From assembly GCA_045599325.1 (NCBI GenBank), contig JAZRVT010000003.1:19142-83141 (forward strand): 64,000 nucleotides of DNA, read 5' to 3'. Origin of the DNA: Cacconaster sp045599325. Lineage in GTDB: Bacteria > Bacteroidota > Bacteroidia > Bacteroidales > UBA932. Shown one piece after another: positions 32,903 through 42,589 of this stretch. The notes beneath the pieces were generated by a model that saw only the letters and a program-made list of their open reading frames with translations, searched no databases and had not been told where the DNA came from. Position 1 is the first letter of the stretch. Each line of letters opens with the position of its first letter. The position numbers and the translations under genes are program-made.

Positions 32903-35900
32903 ATGAGCAGGCTGAGCAGATATTTGAAAGGCAGGGGGTTCAACGGCGACTACTTCTATCTCGTGCTGTTCCTGACGGCCATCGTCTTCTTCTGTCTGTC
33001 GTTCGTGTCGAGAAGCTACGACAGCAGGCTCCGGCACGAAGTGTCCAGTGTCCAGCGGAGACTCCACCGCTGCGAGAGGGTGGCAGAGGCCTATGCGCTC
33101 AAGGCCATCAGTTCTGACGAAGAATGGATGGATTTCCCGGATATGCCGGACGACATCGTCCTTTACTGCTATAAGGATGATTCCCTCAAGTTCTGGGCCC
33201 ACCAGTTCCCGATAAGCAATGATGACATCGTGGCATCGCCTTTTTCATACAGGCTTCAGTATACTACCGACCGCAATACATTTGCTACCCCTATGGCCTA
33301 TCTGGGCGTCACGGAGAAGTATGTGAACCTGGGTTCGGCCTGGTATGTGGTGACGACCCAGATATCCCCTGACCACCGCAAGAAAGTGGTGACCGGAGTG
33401 CTCATCAGGACAGAATATATCAACGGAAGCATCCCTGACGTGGTTAACCCTCATCTGAAGCTCCGCAAGGGATACACAACCTCCAGTATAAACAACGACG
33501 ACCTCGCCATTGTCTACGGCATCGAAGGCCAGCCTCTTTTCTCGATTGTGAGCAGCGGGCCGCTGGCGGCCGACCACGGAAGCCTGCCGCTGAGGTGGGT
33601 CTCTTTCGTTCTCGCCCTGCTGGCAGTATTCCCTTACCACTACAGCAGGCGTACCTGGGGCAGTTTCTGGCTTGCGGTACTGGTTCTGCTGGCAATAAGG
33701 GTCCTCGCCCATATGATGGTTGCAACAGGTGTCGCAACCGGTGAGATATTCTCTCCGATGATATATGCGGACACGCTCTTCACCAACTCCCTCGGAAGTC
33801 TGCTGCTCAACAATGTCTTCATCTCTCTGGTGATATACGCCATCTTCGTGATGCGCTACGCCATCTACCGGAGGATTGAGACGAGCGGCCGCTGGCAGGG
33901 AATCGCAGTGGTGGCACTCTTCTCGGCGGTGTCAGTGCTGCTGGCCCTTTATACTCATTCGCAGTTGCGTTCGCTGACTGTCAACTCGAACATCGTGCTG
34001 GAGACCTACCGCATCTCAGAACTTTCTTTCTATTCGCTGCTGACTTATCTGACATTTGCAATGCTCTTCCTTGCCATCCTCTATATGGCCCATATGGTGA
34101 TAATGTTCGTGAGGAAGGACACAAAGGTCAATCTGTTCAGCTGGAGGAATATCCTGATATACACGGTGGCCGTGTCGCTCTACAGCGTGACGGCGGTCAG
34201 CGTCTACGGCGTGCAGAAGGAGTTTGAGCGCAACCGAGTCAACACTGCAAAGCTTGCGATGGAACGCGACCTTACGCTGGAGCTGTTCCTGCGGAATGTC
34301 GAGCCGGCGATCGCATCGGACCCGTTCATCTCAGTATTCGCCTCCGTCAACAGTGTGGAACTCATCAAGAACAGACTTCTGGAACGGTATCTCTACAATG
34401 ACATCGTCCAGAAGTACACCACCACACTTACAGTATGCGCTCCTGCCAATTTCATCTCGCTCGGGCCTTCCACCGAGCCGATGGGATGCTTCAATTTCTA
34501 TGACGAAATGGTGAGGGACTATGGAACCCCGCTCTCCCCGGAGTCCAATATCTTCTATATCAACGACTACAACGGCCTGACCTCTTATCTCGGCATCTTC
34601 ACCTATTTCGATGCGGAGACTTACCAGATGTCAAGGCTGTTTATGGAGATAGAGTCGAAATATCCGAATGATGTGGCCACGAATCCGTTCGATGCTCTGA
34701 GCAGCCACTCCGACAAGAGCGCCTCCCTTCCGAGATACTGCTCATACGCCAGATATTACAATGGCAGGCTCGTATCCCACGGCGGCAACTACGACTATCC
34801 GGTGGCTGATGAAGGCAGTGACGAGACAGGCTACAGGATGGAGAACAGCAACGGCTACACTCATTTCGTGAACCGGTTTTCAGATGAGGACCTTGTGGTC
34901 ATCTCGAGACCGCGCAGGCCTGCTCTTCCGTTTATCATATCATTCTCATACCTGGCGATTTTCTATGGCATATTCCTGTTGCTCTTCTCTCTATGGGGAA
35001 GGCACACCAGGCTTTTCAACCTGCCGAAGCATTCACTCCGCAGGAAGATAATGTTCCTTGCCACAGGATCAATGATACTCGCCCTTGTCGCTATGAGCAT
35101 AGGCAGCATTGTCTATGTGACACGTATGAACAGGGAGAACCGCAGCGGGCAGATGAATGCAATGATATCCTCTGTCCAGTCGGAACTCTCAGATTACTGC
35201 CGTTATGCGATGCGGTACAGCTCTCTGTCAAGCCCTGAGCTTCTATCTGCGCTTGACGAGGTATCCGGAGTGATCAAGTCAGACATAAACCTCTTCGACC
35301 ATGAGGGAAGGCTTGTGAAGAGCACCAAGCCTGAGATATACGAGCAGTTCATCGCAGGAAAGCGCATCAACTGCAAGGCGTATAAGGAATTGTACATCAA
35401 CAAGTCTCTTAGGTTCAACACTATCGAGACACTCGCAGGCATAAGGTTCTATTCTGTCTACGCGCCTCTGTTCAACAATGACGGACAGATGGTGGGAGTC
35501 GTGAATGTTCCGTATTTCAACAGGAGCGAGGAGGCCACAAGTTCATCAGTGGCCACCATTTCCGCGATTGTCAACATATACCTTCTCCTCTTCATTCTTG
35601 CGGTTATCTTCGGAACGCTGCTTTCGAACTCTCTTTCCCGCCCGCTTGCCGAGATAAAGAAGAGAATCGACGGTCTTGTCATCAGTGGCAAGAACGAGCA
35701 TATCCGCTACAAGAACTCCGATGATGAACTGGGCGTGCTGATAACATCATACAACAAGATGGTGGACGACCTGGAGGAGAGCACGAGGCTGCTGGCACGC
35801 AGCGAACGCGAACAGGCCTGGACAGAGATGGCACGCCAGATCGCCCACGACATCAAGAATCCTCTCACTCCGATGAAACTCAATATCCAGCAGCTTATGA

Positions 35901-36502
35901 GGATGAAGAACGAGGAGAGGCCGGGCTGGCAGGAAAAGGTCGATGTCGTGAGCCAGAGGCTGCTGGAGCAGATTGAGATTCTCTCCAATACTGCATCGGA
36001 ATTCTCTTTCTTCGCCGGGTCCTACGGTATGCCGGTGGAGGACGTCAATATCGAAGAGACCCTCCGGGAACAGGTCGAGCTATTCAACAACCGCGACGAC
36101 ATAAGGTTCGAATATGCCAGCACGGTAGGGGACGACTCAATCGTAGAGGCGCGCCACAGCCAGATTTCGCGCGTCTTCACAAATCTCATCACCAACGCGG
36201 TGCAGGCTCTGGACACCTCGCTGCCTGAAGCCGGCGGCAGGATACGCGTCTCGATCGCCCCTGCTGATGCGGGCGGCCGCAACGGGTTCCTGATTGCTGT
36301 TGAGGACAACGGTCCCGGTGTCGGGGCGGAGAACCTTGACAAGCTCTTTGTGCCTAACTTTACAACAAAAAGCAGCGGCACAGGCCTTGGTCTTGCCATA
36401 TGCCGCCGCATTGTAGAACAGTGTCAGGGAACTCTGGACTATTCAAGAAGCGCTCTCGGCGGAGCCTGCTTCACAATCTTCCTCCCTGCAAAGGATCAAT
36501 AG
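32903..36502 (+). CDS. Large NtrY-like sensor histidine kinase
   Basis: A 1199-residue membrane sensor kinase. N-terminal membrane segment at about 17-37, a periplasmic domain (about 40-225), a cluster of about six helices (230-450), a second extracytoplasmic region, two more helices (about 670-690 and 715-735), a second sensor domain (740-890), a helix near 900 and a HAMP domain. The NtrY-type H-box AHDIKNPLTPMKL has the phospho-acceptor H982. The HATPase_c domain shows the N box NLITNAVQAL, DNGPG and GTGLGL. The stimulus is unknown. The likely partner is the NtrC-like regulator at 40103, about 3.6 kb downstream and on the same strand. Confidence 0.9.
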   Translation: MSRLSRYLKGRGFNGDYFYLVLFLTAIVFFCLSFVSRSYDSRLRHEVSSVQRRLHRCERVAEAYALKAISSDEEWMDFPDMPDDIVLYCYKDDSLKFWAHQFPISNDDIVASPFSYRLQYTTDRNTFATPMAYLGVTEKYVNLGSAWYVVTTQISPDHRKKVVTGVLIRTEYINGSIPDVVNPHLKLRKGYTTSSINNDDLAIVYGIEGQPLFSIVSSGPLAADHGSLPLRWVSFVLALLAVFPYHYSRRTWGSFWLAVLVLLAIRVLAHMMVATGVATGEIFSPMIYADTLFTNSLGSLLLNNVFISLVIYAIFVMRYAIYRRIETSGRWQGIAVVALFSAVSVLLALYTHSQLRSLTVNSNIVLETYRISELSFYSLLTYLTFAMLFLAILYMAHMVIMFVRKDTKVNLFSWRNILIYTVAVSLYSVTAVSVYGVQKEFERNRVNTAKLAMERDLTLELFLRNVEPAIASDPFISVFASVNSVELIKNRLLERYLYNDIVQKYTTTLTVCAPANFISLGPSTEPMGCFNFYDEMVRDYGTPLSPESNIFYINDYNGLTSYLGIFTYFDAETYQMSRLFMEIESKYPNDVATNPFDALSSHSDKSASLPRYCSYARYYNGRLVSHGGNYDYPVADEGSDETGYRMENSNGYTHFVNRFSDEDLVVISRPRRPALPFIISFSYLAIFYGIFLLLFSLWGRHTRLFNLPKHSLRRKIMFLATGSMILALVAMSIGSIVYVTRMNRENRSGQMNAMISSVQSELSDYCRYAMRYSSLSSPELLSALDEVSGVIKSDINLFDHEGRLVKSTKPEIYEQFIAGKRINCKAYKELYINKSLRFNTIETLAGIRFYSVYAPLFNNDGQMVGVVNVPYFNRSEEATSSSVATISAIVNIYLLLFILAVIFGTLLSNSLSRPLAEIKKRIDGLVISGKNEHIRYKNSDDELGVLITSYNKMVDDLEESTRLLARSEREQAWTEMARQIAHDIKNPLTPMKLNIQQLMRMKNEERPGWQEKVDVVSQRLLEQIEILSNTASEFSFFAGSYGMPVEDVNIEETLREQVELFNNRDDIRFEYASTVGDDSIVEARHSQISRVFTNLITNAVQALDTSLPEAGGRIRVSIAPADAGGRNGFLIAVEDNGPGVGAENLDKLFVPNFTTKSSGTGLGLAICRRIVEQCQGTLDYSRSALGGACFTIFLPAKDQ

Positions 36503-37854
36503 TATTCCACCTCGTCAATCCATCCGCTCCACTGGTCGAAGTAGATGTTGCCGCCTTTCCATTCGACTTCGCCCCTCTGGAAATCGACCGTCTCGCTGCG
36601 TGTGAACTGCTTTGCCGGTTCGAAGAGTCCGCTGTAGTCGATGTTGCCGATCAGGCGGTAAGAGTCGAGACCGCGGGTGTAGAAGTTATAGACATCGTCT
36701 GAATCGATGCCTTTGCGGCGTCCGCGTCCGAATGACACGTCAGTCGGAACCCATCCGATGCCTTCATAGTAGATCTCGCTCCAGTCGTGCATATTGACAG
36801 CACCCGGGTGGAGCATCCATCCGCTCTGCCAGCGTGCAGGGATGCCCGCGCAGCGGCACATTGTGACGAGCAGGAGTCCTACCTGGCCGCAGTCGCCGTG
36901 TCCGTTCTCGAGCACATACATAGGAATGTTCTCAATGGTGGAGTACTCGCGTGCGGATGCCCAAGGGTAATTGTCGACGATGTATGCGTAGATAGCGCGC
37001 ACCTTGAGATAAGGGTTCTCAATTCCGGCCGTGAGCGAATCTGTCAGAGCCTTGATGCGGTCTGTGAAGATGATGTGGCTGCCGCGCTCGGCTGTATACT
37101 CCTTGTAAAGTTCGGAAGAGGTGTCGTAAGGCTTGCAGTCTTCCGGCTGGAAGTCATACCACTCGTTGAAGCAGGTGAACTTGAACTTGTAGGTGAACAC
37201 GGCCTCTTCGCCTGCGACCGCCTTCTTCTCCATATAGATGCTCTTGTGAGGGACATCGTCGGAGGAGATGACATATTCCGGTTCGGACGATTCAATGAGC
37301 TCCACGTCGACCGTGCTGTTCTGGTCTGTGCGCGGGTAAGGCATCCAGGCGCGGATGGTCTCTCCTGCAGGGACTGCGTCAGCGTCCACTGTCAGACGGT
37401 AGGATATCACGAAAGTGACCGGCATGACCAGGCTTTCGCCGCTGGTGCGGACGGCCTCCACCACCTTCGGGAGGTAGTCGTCGATATACTGGTCGTCAGG
37501 ATCCCTCTCCGGACTGTTGATGGCATTGTAGATTTCTCCGGCCTCTCTGTCAATGCGGAAGAGGTTGCGGCCGGCATTGCGGAAATAGCGTTTCTCACCG
37601 TTGATGACGCGGCTTTCGAGTGCTTTTGACGCTTCCCAGGCGGCGACCTGTTCTGCTGTCAGTTCCGGATAGTAGTCCGACAGATAGTCGATGATGTAGG
37701 CGCTGTCGCGGTTGAAGTCAATCGCGATGCGGCGGTCCCTCTCCTCATCGGAGATGGTGACGGCGGGGTCCTGTGGCTCTGCTTCCTTGGAAACAGAATG
37801 TCCACATCCGCATATCACGGCTGTGGACATAATGATATAAATGAATCTGCGCAT
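36496..37854 (-). CDS. Transglutaminase-like domain lipoprotein
   Basis: A 452-residue exported protein; a lipobox Cys lies at about residue 15-17 (VICGC). The C-terminal half is a transglutaminase-like papain-fold domain with the triad C322 (GHGDCGQVG), H356 (NMHDWSE) and D372 (VPTDVSFG). The N-terminal 240 residues form a separate beta-rich domain. Bacterial members act as peptidases or cross-linkers on cell-surface protein or peptidoglycan; which one is unknown here. The 3' end overlaps the kinase gene by 7 bp. Confidence 0.86.
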   Translation of the reverse strand: MRRFIYIIMSTAVICGCGHSVSKEAEPQDPAVTISDEERDRRIAIDFNRDSAYIIDYLSDYYPELTAEQVAAWEASKALESRVINGEKRYFRNAGRNLFRIDREAGEIYNAINSPERDPDDQYIDDYLPKVVEAVRTSGESLVMPVTFVISYRLTVDADAVPAGETIRAWMPYPRTDQNSTVDVELIESSEPEYVISSDDVPHKSIYMEKKAVAGEEAVFTYKFKFTCFNEWYDFQPEDCKPYDTSSELYKEYTAERGSHIIFTDRIKALTDSLTAGIENPYLKVRAIYAYIVDNYPWASAREYSTIENIPMYVLENGHGDCGQVGLLLVTMCRCAGIPARWQSGWMLHPGAVNMHDWSEIYYEGIGWVPTDVSFGRGRRKGIDSDDVYNFYTRGLDSYRLIGNIDYSGLFEPAKQFTRSETVDFQRGEVEWKGGNIYFDQWSGWIDEVEYY

Positions 37855-37879
37855 AAAAAATGCGGAATTATGGTTTGTG

Positions 37880-38452
37880 CTATTTCACGCGCTCACCGTA
37901 GCTGCGGTCAACAGTGTTGACGCGGATCTTCTCTCCCTGATTGATGAAGAGAGGAACCATTATGATTGCGCCGGTCTCGAGAGTGGCTTCCTTGAGTGCG
38001 CTGGTGGTTGCGGTGTCGCCCTTGACTGCGGGCTCTGTGTAGGTGACTTCAAGCTCTACGTATGTAGGAAGCTCGCAGGTGAGGCACTTCTCGTCGTCAC
38101 CGTCGACCTGGAACACCATCCCGACAACCTGACCCTCTTTCATAAGGTCGGCATTGTCCACCACGTCCTTTGGAAGCTGGATCTGGTCGTATGTCTCCAT
38201 ATTCATGAAGTTGAAACCGTCTTCCTCGCCATAGAGGAACTGGTATTCGCGGTGTTCAACTGTGATGGTCTCGATGCGCTCGCCTGCTGAGAAGGTCTTC
38301 TCGAGGATGCGTCCGTTTTCGAGGTTGCGGAGTTTGGTTTTTACGAATGCAGGGCCTTTGCCCGGTTTGACGTGCTGGAACCACACGATTGAGCAAGGTT
38401 TGCCGTTGAAATCGATGTAGAGTCCGTTCTTGAAATCAGCTGTTGTTGCCAT
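37880..38452 (-). CDS. efp: Elongation factor P
   Basis: A 190-residue three-domain translation factor that rescues ribosomes stalled at polyproline. The N-terminal KOW-like domain carries Lys32 in the KPGKGPAF loop, the equivalent of the modified Lys34 of E. coli EF-P. No epmA or epmB homologue is in the window. The C-terminal block ETGAIIMVPLFINQGEKIRVNT is diagnostic. It lies 9 nt downstream of ispH on the minus strand. Confidence 0.96.
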   Translation of the reverse strand: MATTADFKNGLYIDFNGKPCSIVWFQHVKPGKGPAFVKTKLRNLENGRILEKTFSAGERIETITVEHREYQFLYGEEDGFNFMNMETYDQIQLPKDVVDNADLMKEGQVVGMVFQVDGDDEKCLTCELPTYVELEVTYTEPAVKGDTATTSALKEATLETGAIIMVPLFINQGEKIRVNTVDRSYGERVK

Positions 38453-38461
38453 ATAAGATTG

Positions 38462-39334
38462 TTATTGATTATTAACTTGATAATTAGAACACAAATATAT
38501 AAAAATTTCTTCTAACTGCCACTTGGGTGTCGATGTTGCGCCGCAAATGCCGGCGTTGTCGCCCTCCTTCAGCCAGGCTGGGTCTATCTGGGACGGGTTT
38601 TCGAGCCAGTGGGTGCGTGGATTCACGCTTCTGCAGAGGTCGAAGAGCACCTTCCCGTTCGAACTCTCCCGGCCGCTGACAAAGAAGACCACCGAGTGGC
38701 CGGAGGCGAAATCGACAAGGGATTTGTGCCGTTGCGCCACCTGTCTGCAGACGGTATTGTAAACCTCGGCGTCGGGTCTCCTCTGAAGGATGGACTCTGC
38801 TGTCTTCTGGAACTCGTCAGGGTCTTTTGTGGTCTGCGAGAAGAGGGCGACAGGTCTGGAGAAATCTATTGTTTCAAGGTCAAGGGGGTCGCTGACGACT
38901 ATCGCCCTTCCGCCGGTCTGGCCGACGAGCCCGTTGACTTCGGCGTGGCCTTTCTTTCCGAAGATGACCACCTGGCCTCCGCACTCCTCCATCCGTTCGA
39001 ATGTCTCCCGCACGCGCTCCTGGAGTTTCAGGACAACCGGACAGGTGCAGTCTATCACCTGGAGACTGTTGCGCCGTGCGAGCTCATAAGTCTCAGGGGG
39101 CTCCCCGTGGGCACGGATGAGGAGCACATCGTCCTTCAGATTCTCCACCTCGCCGATGGTCAGAATCTCAAGACCCTTCGCCCTGAGTCTGTCGAGTTCC
39201 ACCGAATTGTGCACGATGGCGCCCAGAGAGCAGAGCCTGCTGCTGTATTTCAGATAGTTTTCAGCCTGTTCGACTGCCCGGACGACTCCGTGGCAGAAGC
39301 CGGAATTCGGGTCAATCTCTGCAGTTATCCTCAT
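38462..39334 (-). CDS. ispH: 4-hydroxy-3-methylbut-2-enyl diphosphate reductase
   Basis: The last enzyme of the MEP isoprenoid pathway; it reduces HMBPP to IPP and DMAPP with a 4Fe-4S cluster. The 290-residue protein has the three cluster Cys in SGFCHG (C14), DCTCPVV and VYNTVCRQVAQ, the conserved EVNGLVGQT region and SSNGKVLFDLC. It overlaps cmk by 4 bp, and cmk-ispH adjacency is common in Bacteroidales. Confidence 0.96.
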   Translation of the reverse strand: MRITAEIDPNSGFCHGVVRAVEQAENYLKYSSRLCSLGAIVHNSVELDRLRAKGLEILTIGEVENLKDDVLLIRAHGEPPETYELARRNSLQVIDCTCPVVLKLQERVRETFERMEECGGQVVIFGKKGHAEVNGLVGQTGGRAIVVSDPLDLETIDFSRPVALFSQTTKDPDEFQKTAESILQRRPDAEVYNTVCRQVAQRHKSLVDFASGHSVVFFVSGRESSNGKVLFDLCRSVNPRTHWLENPSQIDPAWLKEGDNAGICGATSTPKWQLEEIFIYLCSNYQVNNQ

Positions 39335-40032
39335 AAAAGGGAGATGTTGAATTTCTCGCGGATGAGGTTGTCGAACCAGACGAGCTCCTCAGAGACTGTC
39401 ATATTGCTGTTGTCGAGCAGAACCGCATCTTCCGCCATCCTCAGCGGGTTCATCGCGCGGTGGGAGTCGATGTAGTCGCGCTCCTGCACATTCTTGAGTA
39501 TCTCCTCGAAGGTCGCCTTCTCTCCGCTCTCCTCCAGCTGCTTCAGGCGCCTGGCGGCCCTTACTTCAGCGTCGGCAGTCATAAAGATCTTGAGGTCTGC
39601 GTTGGGAAAGACTGCGGTTCCGATGTCGCGGCCGTCCATCACGCATCCCTTTGACCCGAGCCGGTGCAGCTGCTCGTCCACGAAGTTGCGCACGAACGGG
39701 AGCGCTGCCACAGCGCTGACGTTGCGGGCCACCTCGAGGCCGCGGATTTCTGAAGTGACGTTGTCGTCGCCGAGGAAAATCCTGTCCTGCCCCTCCTTTG
39801 TGGTCATCAGGGATATCTCTATCCGGCCCAGGATTATATCCTCCTGAAGCCGGCGGTAGTCGATCTCGCCGTTCCACTCGATGATGCCTTCACGCAGGGC
39901 GTAGAGGGTCACAGTGCGGTAAAGCGCGCCGCTGTCGAGGTAAAGGATTCCGAGTCTGGTTGCGATGGCTTTGGCGAAAGTGCCTTTGCCTGTGGATGAA
40001 TAGCCGTCGATTGCTATGATGAGGTTTGGCAT
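39331..40032 (-). CDS. cmk: Cytidylate kinase
   Basis: A 233-residue kinase that phosphorylates CMP and dCMP. It shows the P-loop GYSSTGKGT at about residues 9-17, LDSGALYRTVT for substrate binding and MDGRDIGTAVFP, with RAARRLKQLEE in the lid. It is the first gene of the cmk-ispH-efp run on the minus strand and is divergent from the sigma54-type regulator. Confidence 0.95.
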   Translation of the reverse strand: MPNLIIAIDGYSSTGKGTFAKAIATRLGILYLDSGALYRTVTLYALREGIIEWNGEIDYRRLQEDIILGRIEISLMTTKEGQDRIFLGDDNVTSEIRGLEVARNVSAVAALPFVRNFVDEQLHRLGSKGCVMDGRDIGTAVFPNADLKIFMTADAEVRAARRLKQLEESGEKATFEEILKNVQERDYIDSHRAMNPLRMAEDAVLLDNSNMTVSEELVWFDNLIREKFNISLL

Positions 40033-40062
40033 ATGCTTGAAATCTTCTTCCGCAAAAATATC

Positions 40063-40080
40063 TAAATTTGCCTATCTTTG
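40063..40080 (+). promoter_or_regulatory. Tandem -7-like boxes upstream of the regulator
   Basis: TAAATTTG (40063-40070) and TATCTTTG (40073-40080) both match TAnnTTTG and lie 23-40 nt before the ATG at 40103. Two start sites are possible. Confidence 0.5.
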
Positions 40081-40102
40081 CAAATCATTTATCAACAAGG
40101 CA

Positions 40103-41263
40103 ATGAAGGTTCTGATTATCGACGACGAGAGAAGCATCCGCAATTCACTGAAGGAGATACTGGAGTTCGAAAACCACGAGGTGACTACTGCCGAGGACGG
40201 GAAACAGGGTGTGGAGAAGGCTCTGGCAGGCTCTTTCGACGCTGTTTTCTGCGATATCAAGATGCCGAATATGGACGGTATGGAGGTGCTCTCCACGCTT
40301 ACTGCACAGGGGTGCGAGGCATCGATCATTATGATTTCCGGCCACGGCGACATCGAGACTGCAGTCAAGTGCATCAAGGGCGGCGCCTTCGACTTCATCG
40401 AGAAGCCGCTTGACCTGAACAGGGTGCTGATAACCCTCAAGAACGCCACGGACAAGACCACTCTCGTCAAGGAGACAACCATCCTCAAGAAGAAGATACA
40501 GAGCAAATATGAGATAGTGGGCGAGTCACCTGCAATCAACCATATCAAGGAGGTTGTGGACAGGGTTGCGGCAACTGACGCCCGCGTCCTGATAATGGGC
40601 GGCAACGGTACCGGAAAGGAACTTGTGGCGCGCCGTCTCCACGACAAGAGCAACAGGGCCGCCGCTCCGTTTGTGGAAGTCAACTGCGCCGCCATCCCGG
40701 GCGAGCTGATCGAGAGCGAACTCTTCGGCCACGAGAAAGGTTCCTTCACTTCTGCCATCAAGCAGCACAAGGGCAAGTTCGAGCAGGCTGAGGGAGGCAC
40801 CCTCTTCCTGGACGAGATAGGCGATATGAGCCTGGCCGCACAGGCGAAGGTGCTCCGCGTGCTCCAGGAGAACAAGCTCTCGAGAGTCGGCAGCGACAAG
40901 GACATTACGGTTGACGTGAGGGTTGTGGCTGCGACCAACAAGAATCTCACGGAGGAGATTGCCAAGGGCAATTTCCGCGAGGACCTCTACCACCGTCTCA
41001 GCGTCATCGTCATCCACGTGCCGAGCCTCAGCGAACGCAAGGAGGATATCCCTCTGCTGATGGACTATTTCATCGACTCTATCAGCCGCGAGAGCGGAAT
41101 GGCGAAGAAAACGGTCACCCCCGAGGCTGTAGAAGCGCTCCAGGGCCTGCCTTGGACCGGCAATATCCGCGAGCTCAGGAATGTCGCCGAGCGCCTTATG
41201 ATTCTCTGCGGCAAGGAGATAACAAAGGAGGACGTGATTGCATACGCCACCCCTTCAATTTAA
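40103..41263 (+). CDS. NtrC-family response regulator lacking a DNA-binding domain
   Basis: A 386-residue regulator from the ATG at 40103 (an upstream in-frame ATG at 40016 crosses the promoter). The receiver domain covers 1-115 with phospho-acceptor D51 in VFCDIKMPNMDG. The AAA+ sigma54-interaction domain covers about 135-370: Walker A GGNGTGKE with K172, a sigma54-contact loop GSFTSA (213-218) instead of the canonical GAFTGA, and TLFLDEIGDMS. The protein ends at TPSI soon after the AAA+ lid, so the usual C-terminal Fis HTH is missing. It probably pairs with the NtrY-like kinase at 32903. It may act from solution, as for the HTH-less FlgR/CtcC types. Confidence 0.9.
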   Translation: MKVLIIDDERSIRNSLKEILEFENHEVTTAEDGKQGVEKALAGSFDAVFCDIKMPNMDGMEVLSTLTAQGCEASIIMISGHGDIETAVKCIKGGAFDFIEKPLDLNRVLITLKNATDKTTLVKETTILKKKIQSKYEIVGESPAINHIKEVVDRVAATDARVLIMGGNGTGKELVARRLHDKSNRAAAPFVEVNCAAIPGELIESELFGHEKGSFTSAIKQHKGKFEQAEGGTLFLDEIGDMSLAAQAKVLRVLQENKLSRVGSDKDITVDVRVVAATNKNLTEEIAKGNFREDLYHRLSVIVIHVPSLSERKEDIPLLMDYFIDSISRESGMAKKTVTPEAVEALQGLPWTGNIRELRNVAERLMILCGKEITKEDVIAYATPSI

Positions 41264-41275
41264 TTCAGACAGATT

Positions 41276-42589
41276 ATGAACTTAGTAGCGATAGTAGGAC
41301 GCCCGAATGTGGGCAAATCAACCCTTTTCAACCGTCTTGTAGGTGTACGGCAGGCTATTGTCGATGAGACAGCCGGCGTGACACGTGACCGCCATTATGG
41401 GAAGTGCGAGTGGTGCGGCAACGAATTCTCTGTCGTCGACACTGGCGGCTTCACCTCCAACAGCGACGATGTGTTCGAGAGCGAGATCCGCAAGCAGGTG
41501 CTCATTGCAATCGAGGAGTGCGACCTGGTGCTCTTCCTTGTGGAGGCTGCCACAGGCATAACTGATTTCGACTCAGAGATTGCCGACATCCTCCGCCGCA
41601 GCAAGAAGCCGGTACTTCTGGTGGTCAACAAAGTTGACACGGGCGACAAGATGTACGACAGCTGGCAGTTCTACGGCCTCGGCCTCGGCGACCCGATGTG
41701 CATTGCCGCTGCGACAGGCAGCGGAACCGGCGATATGCTGGACAAGGTGGTCGAGATGCTGCCGAAGGAGACGAAAGATGTCGCGGACCCTTATGAGGGG
41801 CTTCCGCACTTCACCATCGTGGGCAAGCCGAATGTCGGCAAGTCCTCCCTGACCAATGCACTGCTGGGCGAGGAGCGCAACATCGTCACTCCGGTTGCCG
41901 GCACTACCCGTGACGCAATCTCCTCCCACTACAACAAGTACGGCCGCGAGTTCATGATTGTCGACACGGCCGGCCTCCGCAAGAAGAACCGTGTCACCGA
42001 AGACCTTGAGTTCTACTCTGTCCTCCGCTCGATCCGGGCCATCGAGAACTCCGATGTGTGCATCCTGATGGTAGACGCCACAACGGGCATCGAGGCTCAG
42101 GATATGGCAATCTTCAACCTGATCATCCGCAACAGGAAAGGATGCGTCATAGTGGTGAACAAGTGGGACCTCGTCGAGGGCAAGACCGCCAACACGATGA
42201 AGGAGTACAGGGAATCGATAGCGGCCCGCCTCGCTCCGTTCAACGACATTCCGATTGTATTCACATCTGCAATCTCCAAGCAGAGGATTATGGATGTGCT
42301 CGAGGCTGCGGGGAATGTCTATGACAACTATTCCCGCAGGATCCCGACTTCACAGCTCAATGAGGCGATGCTCCCTGAGATCGAGAACTATCCTCCGCCT
42401 GCCTGGAAGGGCAAGTACATCAAGATCAAGTACATCACACAGCTGCCTACACGCTCGCCGTCGTTCGCCTTCTTCTGCAACCTGCCGCAGTATATCCGCG
42501 ACCCGTACAAGCACTATCTGGAGAACAGGCTTCGCAGCCACTTTGACTTCAGCGGCTGTGCGATTCAGATTTTCCTGCGTCAGAAATAG
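41276..42589 (+). CDS. der: Ribosome assembly GTPase Der (EngA)
   Basis: A 437-residue double GTPase needed for 50S maturation. The first G domain begins VGRPNVGKST and has VNKVD; the second has VGKPNVGKSS, DTAGLRKK and VNKWD. The C-terminal KH-like domain covers about 355-437. It starts 12 nt after the response regulator and ends next to the convergent acyltransferase gene with no spacer. Confidence 0.96.
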   Translation: MNLVAIVGRPNVGKSTLFNRLVGVRQAIVDETAGVTRDRHYGKCEWCGNEFSVVDTGGFTSNSDDVFESEIRKQVLIAIEECDLVLFLVEAATGITDFDSEIADILRRSKKPVLLVVNKVDTGDKMYDSWQFYGLGLGDPMCIAAATGSGTGDMLDKVVEMLPKETKDVADPYEGLPHFTIVGKPNVGKSSLTNALLGEERNIVTPVAGTTRDAISSHYNKYGREFMIVDTAGLRKKNRVTEDLEFYSVLRSIRAIENSDVCILMVDATTGIEAQDMAIFNLIIRNRKGCVIVVNKWDLVEGKTANTMKEYRESIAARLAPFNDIPIVFTSAISKQRIMDVLEAAGNVYDNYSRRIPTSQLNEAMLPEIENYPPPAWKGKYIKIKYITQLPTRSPSFAFFCNLPQYIRDPYKHYLENRLRSHFDFSGCAIQIFLRQK

